From assembly GCF_037325665.1 (NCBI RefSeq), contig NC_090250.1, positions 25,044,646 through 25,108,645 on the forward strand: a DNA stretch of 64,000 nucleotides, given 5' to 3'. The stretch comes from Littorina saxatilis. Its lineage: Eukaryota > Mollusca > Gastropoda > Littorinimorpha > Littorinidae. Under the pieces are notes generated by a model. It was not told where the DNA came from, did no database searches, and saw only the letters and a list, made by a program, of their open reading frames with translations. Every line of letters begins with the position of its first letter. Position 1 is the first letter of the stretch. Shown one piece after another: positions 23,497 through 35,153 of the stretch. The position numbers and the translations under genes are program-made.

Positions 23497-23933
23497 CATG
23501 TACACACAGATGGACGACTTCGCTTGGGGTATGTACTGCCCGGCAGTACACATCTACTTAATTTTTAATTAGCTGTGCATTTCTGTTTGGTATTCCACAC
23601 ACACACGCGCATTTCTGTTTGGTATTCCACACACACACACATTTCTCATTAGAAAACACACACACAACACAAACACACACTCTCTCTCTCGCGCGCACGG
23701 TCACACCCCACACCAACTTTCGGTTCTTACACGTCAGTAATGTGTCAATCAAAACAACTGACACAGGCGCCCCAACTAACAATTCGAAACCGTAGCTTCC
23801 TTCACATAATCGTCAACTTTCACGCACATCGCGCGTGGCAAAAGCTCATAACAACGATGAACAAGAGGCGAAGCCTTCAAGGCTCACGTAAGAAATCGAC
23901 AAACAGTAACACAAACTCAATCACTCCGTCACA

Positions 23934-23942
23934 CACACACCG

Positions 23943-24003
<61 letters not shown>
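23934..24003. repeat. (CA)n microsatellite
   Basis: About 70 bases of CA. The reading frame across it is not a gene. Further CA-rich pieces lie at 23596-23670. Confidence 0.9.
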
Positions 24004-24007
<4 letters not shown>

Positions 24008-24930
24008 GCATAGGTGAAACTATGCAAGAAAGCGAGACCCTGGATCTGCCAAGAAGTCTCGGCCCGCTCACAATAACAATGACCGAGACTTTCAGTAATT
24101 CCTTTGCGTGACGTCTAACCCTCTTACGTCATAATGTGACGTCTTCAAATAGTTTCTATCACACAGTCACGTCGAACACTTTTGACCGAGACTGACGTAA
24201 TCCATAGACTCGGAAATGTTAAAGTTTCTACCACAGACATACACACATGTATACATACATACGCACGCACGCACAGACAGACAAAGTTTATCATCGCATA
24301 GGCTACACTTACGTGGAGCCAAAAAATGGAACAAAAAGACAAAAATAGATGCTGGATGAGCAAATGGAAAATTACTTGCACAATGAATGGATTTTATGTG
24401 AGTCAGTTTCATTGGTTGCAAGAACTTTTAACCAATCAGATCTTCTGTATTATACGTCAGAGTTGCTCGAGGTCCGACGGATGAGTCGGTCGAGAAGCCC
24501 TTTGTCTCCGTCCGGCTGTTAGTATTACGATTCGCCCTCGAACATATATATATGATAAGCTGGCCTGAGGGAACTTCGTCCACTTCCACCGCAGGTCTAC
24601 TTGTTATTATTAGTACATAGTGTAGAGGTTTCTGTCTGTCCACCAAGATACCTGTTTTTTCAGTGTTCCGAGTCAGTCAGACTGACGGGTCTGCGTTTTT
24701 TTGCTGACTCCCATTTCGCAGAGGCAAGCCTGCTCAGCCGATAGCTTTTCAATAAAGCGTGTCATCCCAACCTGCCGCATCAGTCTCAGTCTGCCGAACC
24801 CAGTCTACCGCATCCTAGCCAGGCAAGAATGATAAATTTACGATTGATTGTCGGATACCGAAAGATTCGCGGTCTGCGGTTGTCGGTGAACATGAACAGC
24901 AACGAGAGATTGGCAGCTAACATGTAGCGG

Positions 24931-25776
24931 TCCTTAGCAGATTATGACTTTATTCAGTTATTCCCCGGAAAAACAGAAATGGTGCAGCAAAAACCTTTTT
25001 TTTCTGGGGAATAACTGAATAATGTCATAATCCGCCGAAGCATCGTTTTTTCCGCAGCCGGCAAAACAGTTTTTCCGCAGCATAGTGTTTACATGTTTTT
25101 CCGCGGCATTATCATTGCGATTCACTTTTTCTTCGGAATAATTTGTGACAGTTTTTCTGCAGGAAAACCAACGCTCTTGTAAAGTATAGTGTTAAAACTT
25201 TGTATCCGTCTCCAGAGAGAACTCAGTGGTCTCCACCCCCCCCCCCCCCCCCCCCCCCCCCCCCAGATATAATAGCTTGCTCCACAGTGGCCAACCAATC
25301 CGAGAACTTGAGGCGTGTGGTCATTTACCCCCATTCAACTTCACAATGGTGGCTGAGCGTGGAACAATTTTTTAAGCAAATCGAACACGAAGGCAAATGT
25401 GATCATTTTTGCTGACAGGTAAGTGTGTTACCAGCGTAATTTTGTAATTAGCAGTTCCTGCTTTCAGTGCCCACGGCCCGCGTTTTCTGGGTAATTTTGG
25501 ACGAGTCCATTTCTCATCAGAGGGGGAACCCACGTGCTCCAATATTATAATGAGCAAGAGTACAAAATGCCGCGGAAAAAAATTAAGACGTTTTTCTGCA
25601 GTAAAACAACAGCACAATTTTACCAAAGCATTCGTTATTTCAATTTTACCGCATAAAAAACTATGCTTAGGCGGATGATGAAATTATCATTCAGTTATTC
25701 CCCGGAAAACCCGTTTTTGCTGCAGCATTTCTGTTTTTCCGAGGAATAACTGAATGAAGTCATAATCCGCTAAGGA
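24931..25776. mobile_element. Fold-back element with doubly palindromic ends
   Basis: The left end reads TCCTTAGCAGATTATGACTT and the complement of the right end reads TCCTTAGCGGATTATGACTT; the match runs about 65 bases. Each end is also itself a hairpin: ATTCAGTTATTCCCCGGAAA is followed within 100 bases by its inverse (25003-25020 on the left, 25690-25760 on the right). The inside has TTTTTCCGC words, a C run (25236-25264) and no coding sequence. No target duplication is obvious. Confidence 0.65.
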
Positions 25777-27784
25777 TACTTAGTTTCTCATCAGTAGACA
25801 CGCATTCTCATTCGCCGGCCACTTGAAATGACCACAACCGTCATGACGCCATTTCCGTCCAAACCATCTGTCTCAATTCACTCTTCGACATTCATGTATA
25901 TATTTGATTTTTAGGGCTGTAGTTTGCAAACTCTTGTCGCTAATGTCAATAAAATGGCGCGAGCAGCTAAATTTACAGAAGTAGGGCCTACTGAGAAAAC
26001 AGGATCACGACTACTTGTTAGTCGACGAGAAATTATTTTCAAATATGGTCACGGGAGAAAGTCAAGTACGTACCCTGATCCGAGATTTCTCATTGAACGA
26101 GATTTCTCAATCATATGTTTTCATGTCCGTATTTCACCAAATCTGGACACTAGGCCGAGTACAGTCATTAAACAAGTCGCGTTAAGCGAAATTAATTACT
26201 ACATTTAGTCAACCCGTCGTAATCACAGAATGAAATTAACGCACTCCATTTCCCCGAGGCATTGAGCCATAAAAGCTCTTGCCACTTTCACACAAAAAAA
26301 GCATGTGGAAACTAACAAGCCAGTGTAGCGCAGTAGCGTAAAGGATTCACAGGAAAGCGCGCTTTTCTCTATTCTTTTTAACTTTCTGAGCTTGTTTTTC
26401 ATCCAAACATAACATATCTATATGTTTTCGAAATTAGGAAATGATAAAGAATAAGATAAGTTATTTTTAAATCGATTTCTACATTTTTAATTTTAATTAG
26501 AATTTTTAGATTTTTAATGACCAAACTCATTAATCAATTGTTATGCCTTCAAGCTGAAATGCAGTACTTAAAGTCCGGGCTTCGTCGAAGATTGCTTAAC
26601 CAACATTTTTATCAATTTGATCGAAAAATGAGGGTGTGATAGTGCCGCCTCAACTTTCAAAAAAGCCGGATATGACGTCATTGAAGACATTTATAAAAAA
26701 AAAACTTTAAAAAAAAACCGTCTGGGGATACCATACTCAGGCACTCTCATGTAAAGTCTTATGAAGATCGGTCCAATAGTTTTCTCTGAATCGTCCTACA
26801 CATACACACACACATACACTCTTCAAAAAAAGTTAAGGATCGGTTGAAAAAACGGATCTAATTATAAAAAATTGCCAAAAAATTAAACATCGACATAATA
26901 ATTCAAAGATTAATGTGTTTGAATTAACAAATGAACAATGAGTCTTGACCTAGAATTTTGTTTGGCACGCAGAGTTATTTCCCTTTGTGGGACTTCTCAA
27001 AAGCTTGTGCATTTTGGAAGAAAAAGGGTGGTTTTTTTTATAGCCCCATGAAATTTGCGGAACGCATGCCAGGGCAAAAGGTTGTGATGCACGTGCTACA
27101 ACAGGGTCCTGGCTATGAACATCGCTCACCAGCTTGTGTTTAAAGGTTGACACGCTGACACAATTATGCACAGTAGCAACATGCCCCCACGAAGAAAACT
27201 GAGCGATTTGGATAGAGGAAGGGCAATAGGATGGCTACAAGACGGTGTTGCTGCCAGGCAAGTGGCCCAGAGGCTTGCAGTGGCTCCCTCTGTCATCATC
27301 AGACTAAAACAGAGATTCCACGCAACTGGAAGAGTGCAGGAGCGACAACGTTCTGGTCGGCCCAGAGTCACCACACAAAGAGAGGATCGCTTCATTCAGA
27401 GGCAGGCCATGCAACAAAGAATGGCGACGGCAAACAACATTAGGCAACGCCTACAAGCTACCACCAACACTGTTGTTAGTGGTCAGACGATCCGAAACCG
27501 CTTACACAACTTTGACTTGCGTGCAAGGCGTCCAGTCCGAGGAACAACCCTGACTGCTAATCACCGAGCAGCTCGCCGAGCCTGGTGCACTCAACATGTG
27601 AGGTGGCAACGTCAGCAGTGGGCTCAGGTGTTGTTTACAGATGAGTCTCGCTTTTGCTTGGAACCTGCTGATGGTCGCATCCGAGTGTGGAGAAGGCGCT
27701 GTTCAGGAACGACAGCGTTTTGGCGGAGGCACTGTGATGGTCTGGGGAGGGATCAGCACACGTCAAAGGACACTTCTGTACCGA

Positions 27785-29078
27785 TGTTACGAAGCGGTTT
27801 ACTCGTATTTTTGGTAATGTGTATTGTTGTAAATAGAATAGACTATAGCGATGGTCAGACATTGGAAAGGGCTATAGGCTGCATACCGTCGCGTTGACCG
27901 CAGTTGAACCTTTGTGTAACTGACAAGGTTTTTCACGTGCAAGTAATGCAGGCGACAGCTCACTGGCAATGTCATAGCAAGAACGACTTTGTAAAATCAG
28001 TCGCCGTCAAGGAGCCAAGCTCGACTCATGTTTTTCGTAACACGTTAGCAGACGGGCTCCTGTTTTAGGTATCTGACTGAAGAAGGATGAAGACTGACGA
28101 ACTTTCCCTATCAGTCTACGTGATATCTTCCATTTTCATATTCATGCCAGGCCGGCGACTGTACTAAATGTTGGCTTTACACTCTTTTGAGGTATGTTTG
28201 AAACCGGTTATATTTTCATGTCATGCTGTCGTATGTGAGAAGAGTGACTGTTTCTGTGTTTAACGTTATTGTGTAGGCCTAAGCTATTGTGCTACACTGC
28301 TTAAACATGTGAGGGTTTTACGTAACGTTTTCTTGGCTTTAGAAAACAGGAATTAACGTGTAAATAATTATATTGGCTCATGCAGCTTAATATGTTGGAC
28401 GAGTGAGTATTTTTATTGTGCGAGTGAAAGAAACTAAAGACAAGTTGATTTATGGACTATAAACTTTACAGTGTTCCAACTGGAGGGTTTCATCGACGGA
28501 GGCTGAACTGAACCAGTCAACTGCGGCTTGATGTACATGACCATGGCATGGAGAGCTGGCAGGGTTCTACAGTTAGCCGCCGAGACGAACTGGAAGGATC
28601 AAGGACTACGTCAAGCAATGGTCGCGGTGTCGTGAGGACTGGTGCATCCTTGTCAGTCGTCTGAAGGACTTACAGCCATACCAACATCTTGAAAGCCGAA
28701 AGATGGCAGTAGGGTAACGTACAGTAGAATACCTATTCGTCTTACCTGTTAAGCTGCTTTGTTTGAGCCAAAAGGTGTCTGCGTCTTGGACTGTAGAGTT
28801 TCTTGCGGTGTTGTCGGCCTAGGGTACTGGTCGAAACCCGGAAATGATTTTGTGATGTAAAAAGCTTTGTAAACAATAATAATTAGTCTTGGCAGTGTCA
28901 AGATCCATTTAACACCAGGTTTTTGCGTGTGTGAGTGCGTGTGCGCTTGTGCCTTGTAAGCTACTGTAGCGGACAACTATTCAGATTACATTCAAGTCTG
29001 TAAACAAATACTAAATTTATAGAGTTGTGTAGAGGCATTTATGATTGTCTAAAAACCGGGCTATACCACTCCATAACA
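27785..29078. repeat. 5' LTR of the young LTR element
   Basis: Begins TGTTACG, ends CATAACA (short inverted ends TGTTA/TAACA). Identical by eye to 29443-30736 at a fixed offset of 1658 bases. No gene is seen in it. Orientation is set by the primer-binding site just to its right. Confidence 0.9.
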
Positions 29079-29080
29079 TC

Positions 29081-29125
29081 TGGCGCCCAATAAGGGACCA
29101 TAACATCTGGCGCCCAATAGTGTTT
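29081..29125 (+). promoter_or_regulatory. Primer-binding site, present twice
   Basis: Two bases after the LTR lies TGGCGCCCAATAAGGGAC (29081-29098). It resembles the lysine-tRNA type site of other LTR elements (TGGCGCCC...AGGGAC). A 27-base tandem duplication takes in the last 8 LTR bases, the 2-base gap and the start of the site, so a second TGGCGCCCAATA occurs at 29108-29119. The tRNA used is inferred. Confidence 0.7.
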
Positions 29126-29427
29126 GTTTGTTTGACCCTTTAGCAGTATTGTTTTCTATCTCAAGGCACGTGCGCTTACACGGGTGTGAATGATTGTTTT
29201 GTTTGTCCTGTTTGTCCAGTAACATTTTCAGATTTGATTTGATTTTTGATTTGATGTGTTGACTGGTATATATTCTTGCAAGGCCAAGGTCTAACTCGAG
29301 TTTCATTCATAATTTTTTTAAACAGCTTCTGAACATGACCCCTGTATATAATTCTTTTGACTTTTTGGATAATCTCTGATCGAGATTCAGAAAATTTCAT
29401 CGTTTTTTCAACAATTCATTTTCTTTT

Positions 29428-29440
29428 GAGGAAAGGGGGT
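29428..29440 (+). promoter_or_regulatory. Polypurine tract of the LTR element
   Basis: GAGGAAAGGGGG ends three bases before the right LTR (29443). This is the expected place for plus-strand priming and confirms the element's orientation. Confidence 0.75.
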
Positions 29441-29442
29441 GA

Positions 29443-30736
29443 TGTTACGAAGCGGTTTACTCGTATTTTTGGTAATGTGTATTGTTGTAAATAGAATAGA
29501 CTATAGCGATGGTCAGACATTGGAAAGGGCTATAGGCTGCATACCGTCGCGTTGACCGCAGTTGAACCTTTGTGTAACTGACAAGGTTTTTCACGTGCAA
29601 GTAATGCAGGCGACAGCTCACTGGCAATGTCATAGCAAGAACGACTTTGTAAAATCAGTCGCCGTCAAGGAGCCAAGCTCGACTCATGTTTTTCGTAACA
29701 CGTTAGCAGACGGGCTCCTGTTTTAGGTATCTGACTGAAGAAGGATGAAGACTGACGAACTTTCCCTATCAGTCTACGTGATATCTTCCATTTTCATATT
29801 CATGCCAGGCCGGCGACTGTACTAAATGTTGGCTTTACACTCTTTTGAGGTATGTTTGAAACCGGTTATATTTTCATGTCATGCTGTCGTATGTGAGAAG
29901 AGTGACTGTTTCTGTGTTTAACGTTATTGTGTAGGCCTAAGCTATTGTGCTACACTGCTTAAACATGTGAGGGTTTTACGTAACGTTTTCTTGGCTTTAG
30001 AAAACAGGAATTAACGTGTAAATAATTATATTGGCTCATGCAGCTTAATATGTTGGACGAGTGAGTATTTTTATTGTGCGAGTGAAAGAAACTAAAGACA
30101 AGTTGATTTATGGACTATAAACTTTACAGTGTTCCAACTGGAGGGTTTCATCGACGGAGGCTGAACTGAACCAGTCAACTGCGGCTTGATGTACATGACC
30201 ATGGCATGGAGAGCTGGCAGGGTTCTACAGTTAGCCGCCGAGACGAACTGGAAGGATCAAGGACTACGTCAAGCAATGGTCGCGGTGTCGTGAGGACTGG
30301 TGCATCCTTGTCAGTCGTCTGAAGGACTTACAGCCATACCAACATCTTGAAAGCCGAAAGATGGCAGTAGGGTAACGTACAGTAGAATACCTATTCGTCT
30401 TACCTGTTAAGCTGCTTTGTTTGAGCCAAAAGGTGTCTGCGTCTTGGACTGTAGAGTTTCTTGCGGTGTTGTCGGCCTAGGGTACTGGTCGAAACCCGGA
30501 AATGATTTTGTGATGTAAAAAGCTTTGTAAACAATAATAATTAGTCTTGGCAGTGTCAAGATCCATTTAACACCAGGTTTTTGCGTGTGTGAGTGCGTGT
30601 GCGCTTGTGCCTTGTAAGCTACTGTAGCGGACAACTATTCAGATTACATTCAAGTCTGTAAACAAATACTAAATTTATAGAGTTGTGTAGAGGCATTTAT
30701 GATTGTCTAAAAACCGGGCTATACCACTCCATAACA
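29443..30736. repeat. 3' LTR of the young LTR element
   Basis: Direct copy of 27785-29078, identical by eye. It is followed at once by Tc1 transposase sequence, showing the insertion interrupts that gene. Confidence 0.9.
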
Positions 30737-31601
30737 ACCATGTAGTGGGCAACTTGACCGGTGTCCGCTACCAGAATGAGATCCTGCAACCCCTGGTCGT
30801 TCCAGCCCTCCAAGCGATCCCGGGAGCGATTCTTCAGGATGACAACGCACCTCCTCATCGCTCTGCAGCTGTAAACACCTTCATCCAGCAGGCCAGGGTC
30901 AACAGGATGCTGTGGCCAGTCAACAGCCCCGCCGGACCTGAACCCCATAGAGCACATGTGGGACGAGCTTTGTCGTCGGGTACAGCAACATCACCCTCCT
31001 CCTGCCAATCTGGGTCAACTGCTGCAATGGCTCCAGCAGGAGTGGAATGGAGTTCCCAGAGCATTCATATGCAACCTGATCCACTCCATGCGCCAACGAT
31101 GTGTTGAATGCCTGGCACACAACGGAGGGCACACGCGTTATTGACACTGATTCACATTGTTGTGAATTCCATTTTCGAGGGTTGTCACGTTTGACACACT
31201 CTAGCTAAATTGTCGCTGCCGCGTTCGATCTTTGCTTTGTTTGTCATTACTCCTTGATTGTTCAATTATATAATTTTTTAAAAAATGAAAGAATTCGGTC
31301 TTGTCTGTTTTGTGTGGCGTGCTTGTAAAAAAGTGATCCTTAACTTTTTTTGAAGAGTGTACACCACGACCCTCGTCTCGATTCCCCGTCTATGTTAAAA
31401 TATTTAGTCAAAACTTGACTAAATGTAAAAGGCAATGCTGCTGGTAAAAGTAAACGCAGAGTATTTCACTAGTCAAGTTGTTTATTAAATGCGAGTAGCT
31501 CCACAGAACTTGTTAGCCGACGAGAAAGCTGGTCTACAGGAGAAAGTTGGGCCCATGATGTACACGGTCTGAGATTTCTCCCCCGTTTTCGAGCATGCAG
31601 T

Positions 31602-31963
31602 CTTCTTCTGCGTTCGTGGGCTGAAACTCCCACGTACACTCGTGTTTTTTGCACGAGTGGAATTTTACCCCGCCATTAAGGCAGCCATACGCCGCTTTCG
31701 GAGGAAGCATGCTAGATATTTTCGTGTTTCTATAACCCACCGAACTCTGACATGGATTACAGGATCTTTTCCGTGCGCACTTGGTCTTGTGCTTGCGTGT
31801 ACACACGAAGGGGGATAAGCCACTAGCAGGTCTGCACATAAGTTGACCTGGGAGATCGGAAAAATCTCCACACTTAACCCACCAGGCGGCCGCGACCGGG
31901 ATTCGAACCCTCGACCTTCCGATTAAGAGGCCGACGTCTTACCACCACGCCACAGCGCCCGTC
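31602..31963 (-). mobile_element. tRNA-derived SINE with 12-bp target duplication
   Basis: On the reverse strand the head has TGGCGTGGTGGTAAGACG (A-box region) and GGGTTCGAATCCC (B box), near 31890-31950; the body runs left to about 31602. The direct repeat CGAGCATGCAGT stands at 31590-31601 and 31964-31975, a clear target duplication. Related copies are at 40833-41192 and, in part, 38738-38875. Confidence 0.85.
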
Positions 31964-32119
31964 CGAGCATGCAGTGACCGAATGAGAAAGTTGGGCTCAG
32001 GAAAAACTCAAGACCGCTACATCGCTGTTCAGTGTCAATTGGTCGGCAATAAGTCTCGCCGCGGCTGAGAAACGTGACGGGGGACTCAGCGCTGCATCGG
32101 GGACTGATCAAGCAACTTC

Positions 32120-32182
<63 letters not shown>
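32120..32182. repeat. (CA)n microsatellite
   Basis: About 62 bases of CA just before family A copy 4. Confidence 0.95.
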
Positions 32183-32184
<2 letters not shown>

Positions 32185-32206
32185 TGACACTACAACAATA
32201 CTTTTT

Positions 32207-32279
32207 ACATTTAGTCAAGTTTTGACTAAATGTTTTAACATAGAGGGGGAATCGAAACGAGGGTCGTGGTGTATGTGTG

Positions 32280-32323
<44 letters not shown>

Positions 32324-33091
32324 TGTGTGTAGAGCGATTCAGACCAAACTACTGGACCGATCTTTATGAAATTTTCCATGAGAGTTCCTGGGATTGATAT
32401 CCCCGAACATTTTTTTCGTTTTTTTGATAAATGTCTTTGATGACGTCATATCCGGCTTTTCGTGAAAGTTGAGGCGGCACTGTCACGCTCTCATTTTTCA
32501 ACCAAATTGGTTGAAATTTTCGTCAAGTAGTCTTCGACAAAGCCCGGACTTCGGTATTGCATTTCAGCTTGGTGGCTTAAAAATTAATTAATGACTTTGG
32601 TCATTAAAAATCTGAAAATTGTAAAAAAAAAAAAAATTTTTATAAAACGATTCAAATTTACGATCATCTTATTCTCCATCATTTCCTGATTCCAAAAACA
32701 TATAAATATGTTATATTTAGATTAAAAACAAGCTCTGAAAATTAAAAATATAAAAATTATTATCATAATTAAATTGTCGAAATCAATTTAAAAACACTTT
32801 CATCTTATTCCTTGTCGGTTCCTGATTCCAAAAACATATAGATATGATATGTTTGGATTAAAAACACGCTCAGGAAGTTAAAACGAAGAGAGGTACAGAA
32901 AAGCGTGCTATCCTTCTCAGCGCAACTACTAAACCGCTCTTCTTGTCAATTTCACTGCCTTTGCCATGAGAGGTGGACTGACGATACTACGAGTATACGG
33001 TCTTGCTGAAAAATTGCATTGCGTTCCGTTTCATTCTGTGAGTTCGACAGCTACTTGACTAAATGTTGTATTTTCGCCTTACGCGACTTGT
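32207..33091 (+). mobile_element. Family A repeat, copy 4
   Basis: Full-length copy starting ACATTTAGTCAAGTTTTGAC and ending CGCCTTACGCGACTTGT. Its internal tract is GTGC repeats (32279-32325). First of three head-to-tail copies. Confidence 0.8.
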
Positions 33092-33127
33092 TATTCTTTC
33101 ATTCTACTACGTCGTCGCGGTATTTTT

Positions 33128-33209
33128 ACATTTAGTCAAGTTTTGACTAAATGTTTTAACATAGAGGGGGAATCGAAACGAGGGTCGTGGTGTATGTGTG
33201 TATGTGCGG

Positions 33210-33298
<89 letters not shown>

Positions 33299-34046
33299 TG
33301 TAGAGCGATTCAGACCAAACTACTGGACCGATCTCTATGAAATGTTACATGAGAGTTCCTGGGATTGATATCCCCGAACGTTTTTTTTCTTTTTTTCGAT
33401 AAATGTCTTTGATGACGTCATATCCGGCTTTTCGTGAAAGTTGAGGCGGCACTGTCACGCTCTCATTTTGCAACCAAATTGGTTGAAATTTTGGTCAAGT
33501 AGTCTTCGACGAAGCCCGGACTTCGGTATTGCATTTCAGCTTGGTGGCTTAAAAATTAATTAATGACTTTGGTCATTAAAAATCTGAAAATTGTAAAAAA
33601 AATATTTTTTTTTATAAAACGATCCAAATTTACGATCATCTTATTCTCCATCATTTGCTGATTCCAAAAACATATAAATATGTTATATTTGGATTAACAA
33701 CAAGCTCTGAAAATTAAAAATATAAAAATTATTATCAATTTTTTTTTTCGAAATCAATTTAAAAACACTTTCATCTTATTCCTTGTCGGTTCCTGATTCC
33801 AAAAACATATAGATATGATATGTTTGGATTAAAAAGACGCTCAGAAAGTTAAAACGAAGAGAGGTACAGAAAAGCGTGCTATCCTTCTCAGCGCAACGAA
33901 TACCCCGCTCTTCTTGTCAATTCCACTGGCACTGCGTGACGATGCTACGAGTATACGGTCTTGCTGCGTTGCGTTGCGTTCAGTTTCATTCTGTGAGTTC
34001 GACAGCTACTTGACTAAATGTTGTATTTTCGCCTTACACGACTTGT
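33128..34046 (+). mobile_element. Family A repeat, copy 5
   Basis: Full-length copy 36 bases after copy 4, in the same orientation and very similar, with a long TG/GTGC tract (33205-33300). Confidence 0.8.
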
Positions 34047-34048
34047 TT

Positions 34049-34745
34049 ACCTTTAGTCAAGTAAATGTTTTAGACGGGGAATCGAAACGAGGGTGGTGGT
34101 GTATGTGCGGGCGTGTGTGTGTGTGTGTGTAGAGCGATTCAGAGAAAACTACCGGACCGATTTTCATAAAACTTCACATGAGAGTTCCTGGGTATAATAT
34201 CCCCAGACGTTTTTTTCATTTTTCCGATACATGTCTTTGATAACGTCATAACCGGCTTTTAGTGAAGTCACGCTTTCAATGTTTAATCAATTTGGAGTCG
34301 AGCAATGTTCGACAAAGCCGGCCGGACTTTGGTATTGCATTTCAGCTTGGAGGCTTAACAACTAATTCATGAGTTTGGTCATTAAAAATCTGAAAATTGT
34401 AATTAAAAATTTGTTTGTAGATTGAAACGATCCAAAATAAATTCATCTTATTCTTCGTCATTTCCTGATTCCAAAAACATATAAATATGTTATATTCGGA
34501 TCAAAAACACGCTCTGAAATTTAAAAATAAAAATTAAATTTCATAAATCGATTTAAAAACAATTTCATCTTGTTCCTTGTTGATTCCTGATTCCAAAAAC
34601 TTAAAGATATCTTTTGTTAGGATTAAAAACAAGCTCAGAAAGTTAAAAAGAATAGAGATACAGAAAAGCGTGCTATCCTGCTGTACTGGCTTGCTAATTT
34701 CACCGTCTTTTCCACCGCCTGACGATGCTATACAGTCTTGGTGAA
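34049..34745 (+). mobile_element. Family A repeat, copy 6, worn and shortened
   Basis: It follows copy 5 almost directly. The opening palindrome has lost bases (CTTTAGTCAAGTAAATG) and the right end stops before the usual GTTCGACAGC part. More diverged than copies 4 and 5, so older. Confidence 0.7.
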
Positions 34746-35153
34746 ACCATAGATATAAATAGACTATAATTAATATATATCATATTTTTTTTAATTCTTT
34801 AATTTATCAGTGGTGTCAAATAAACAAAATGTAGCATTCGTGGGTTTTTAAGCTATGAATAAGAAAGCCAACGATACTTTGCATTTTAAGTCAATCATAT
34901 CTTTATCGGTAAATCATCAATGATGATAGTCGGCCAAGGAGTCTCTTCAACCGGCTTGTCGGCCGCGAAGCCTCCGTCTCCGCAACCGACTTGTCGGACC
35001 TCTATCCACTAGTTTTGCGCAGCAGACAAACATCCAAGATGGTGTAAAAATTATTCGTGGAATCCACAGTCCGGTTCATTTTTACAAATTTTCCCTTTCC
35101 TGTCTTTCGGTTTTTGCGAAAGACAATACTGGAAGGCTATTTTCATCGCATTG
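34746..35153 (+). promoter_or_regulatory. Roquin promoter region and probable 5'UTR
   Basis: After an AT-rich part (34746-34900) base composition becomes more even up to the inferred first exon. The word GCGGC/CGGCTTGTCGG recurs near 34930-35010. No TATA box is convincing. Placing the promoter here depends on accepting the coding start at 35154. Confidence 0.35.

Larger units (their letters stand above)
27785..30736. mobile_element. Non-autonomous LTR retrotransposon (TRIM/LARD-like), very young
   Basis: Two direct repeats of 1294 bases (27785-29078 and 29443-30736) begin TGTTACGAAG and end CCATAACA, and flank only 364 bases. The inner part has a primer-binding site beside the left LTR, a purine tract beside the right LTR, and no coding sequence, so it lacks gag and pol and is not whole. 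By eye the two LTRs are identical along their length, so insertion was recent. No clear target duplication is seen (ACCGA before, ACCAT after). Confidence 0.9.
27181..31143 (+). pseudogene. Tc1-like transposase, broken
   Basis: The first block (ATG at 27181, MPPRRKLSDLDRGRAIGWLQ) has the N-terminal helix-turn-helix DNA-binding part, a GRPR-like motif (SGRPRVTT) and the first catalytic aspartate in FTDESRFCLEP. The frame slips near 27705. The second block, past the LTR insertion, has the second aspartate in AILQDDNAPPHRSA and, after another slip near 30930, the segment MWDELCRRVQQHHPPP, ending at TGA 31141-31143 (after HTRY). Together they fit a DD34E Tc1 transposase of about 340 residues that is no longer functional: at least two frameshifts plus a 2.95-kb insertion. 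Another start in the same frame lies 15 bases upstream (27166). Confidence 0.85.
26817..31359 (+). mobile_element. Tc1/mariner-like transposon, decayed, interrupted by an LTR element
   Basis: The ends are inverted copies of about 25 bases beginning CACTCTTCAAAAAAAGTTAA, each next to a TA dinucleotide (26815-26816 and 31360-31361), the usual Tc1 target. Without the LTR insertion the element would be about 1.6 kb, the normal size for the family. It holds transposase remains in two blocks (27181-27780 and 30740-31143). It inserted into the CA/TG tract of family A copy 3. Confidence 0.9.
26172..31425 (-). mobile_element. Family A repeat, copy 3, split by a Tc1-like transposon
   Basis: The left part (26172-26816, from ACAAGTCGCGTTAAGCG to the CA tract) and the right part (31360-31425, CACCACGACCCTCGTCTC to TTGACTAAATGT) are the two pieces of one reverse-strand family A copy. 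The Tc1-like element fills the gap. This is the oldest layer of a three-level nest. Confidence 0.75.

Noticed and set aside
28749-28976. Reverse-strand 75-residue frame, repeated exactly at 30407-30634
   Set aside because: It lies in both LTRs; the duplication reflects LTR identity, not gene duplication. No domain is seen.
31469-31871. Reverse-strand frames of 60-100 residues
   Set aside because: They are translations of SINE body sequence; the same peptides appear from the SINE at 40833-41192.
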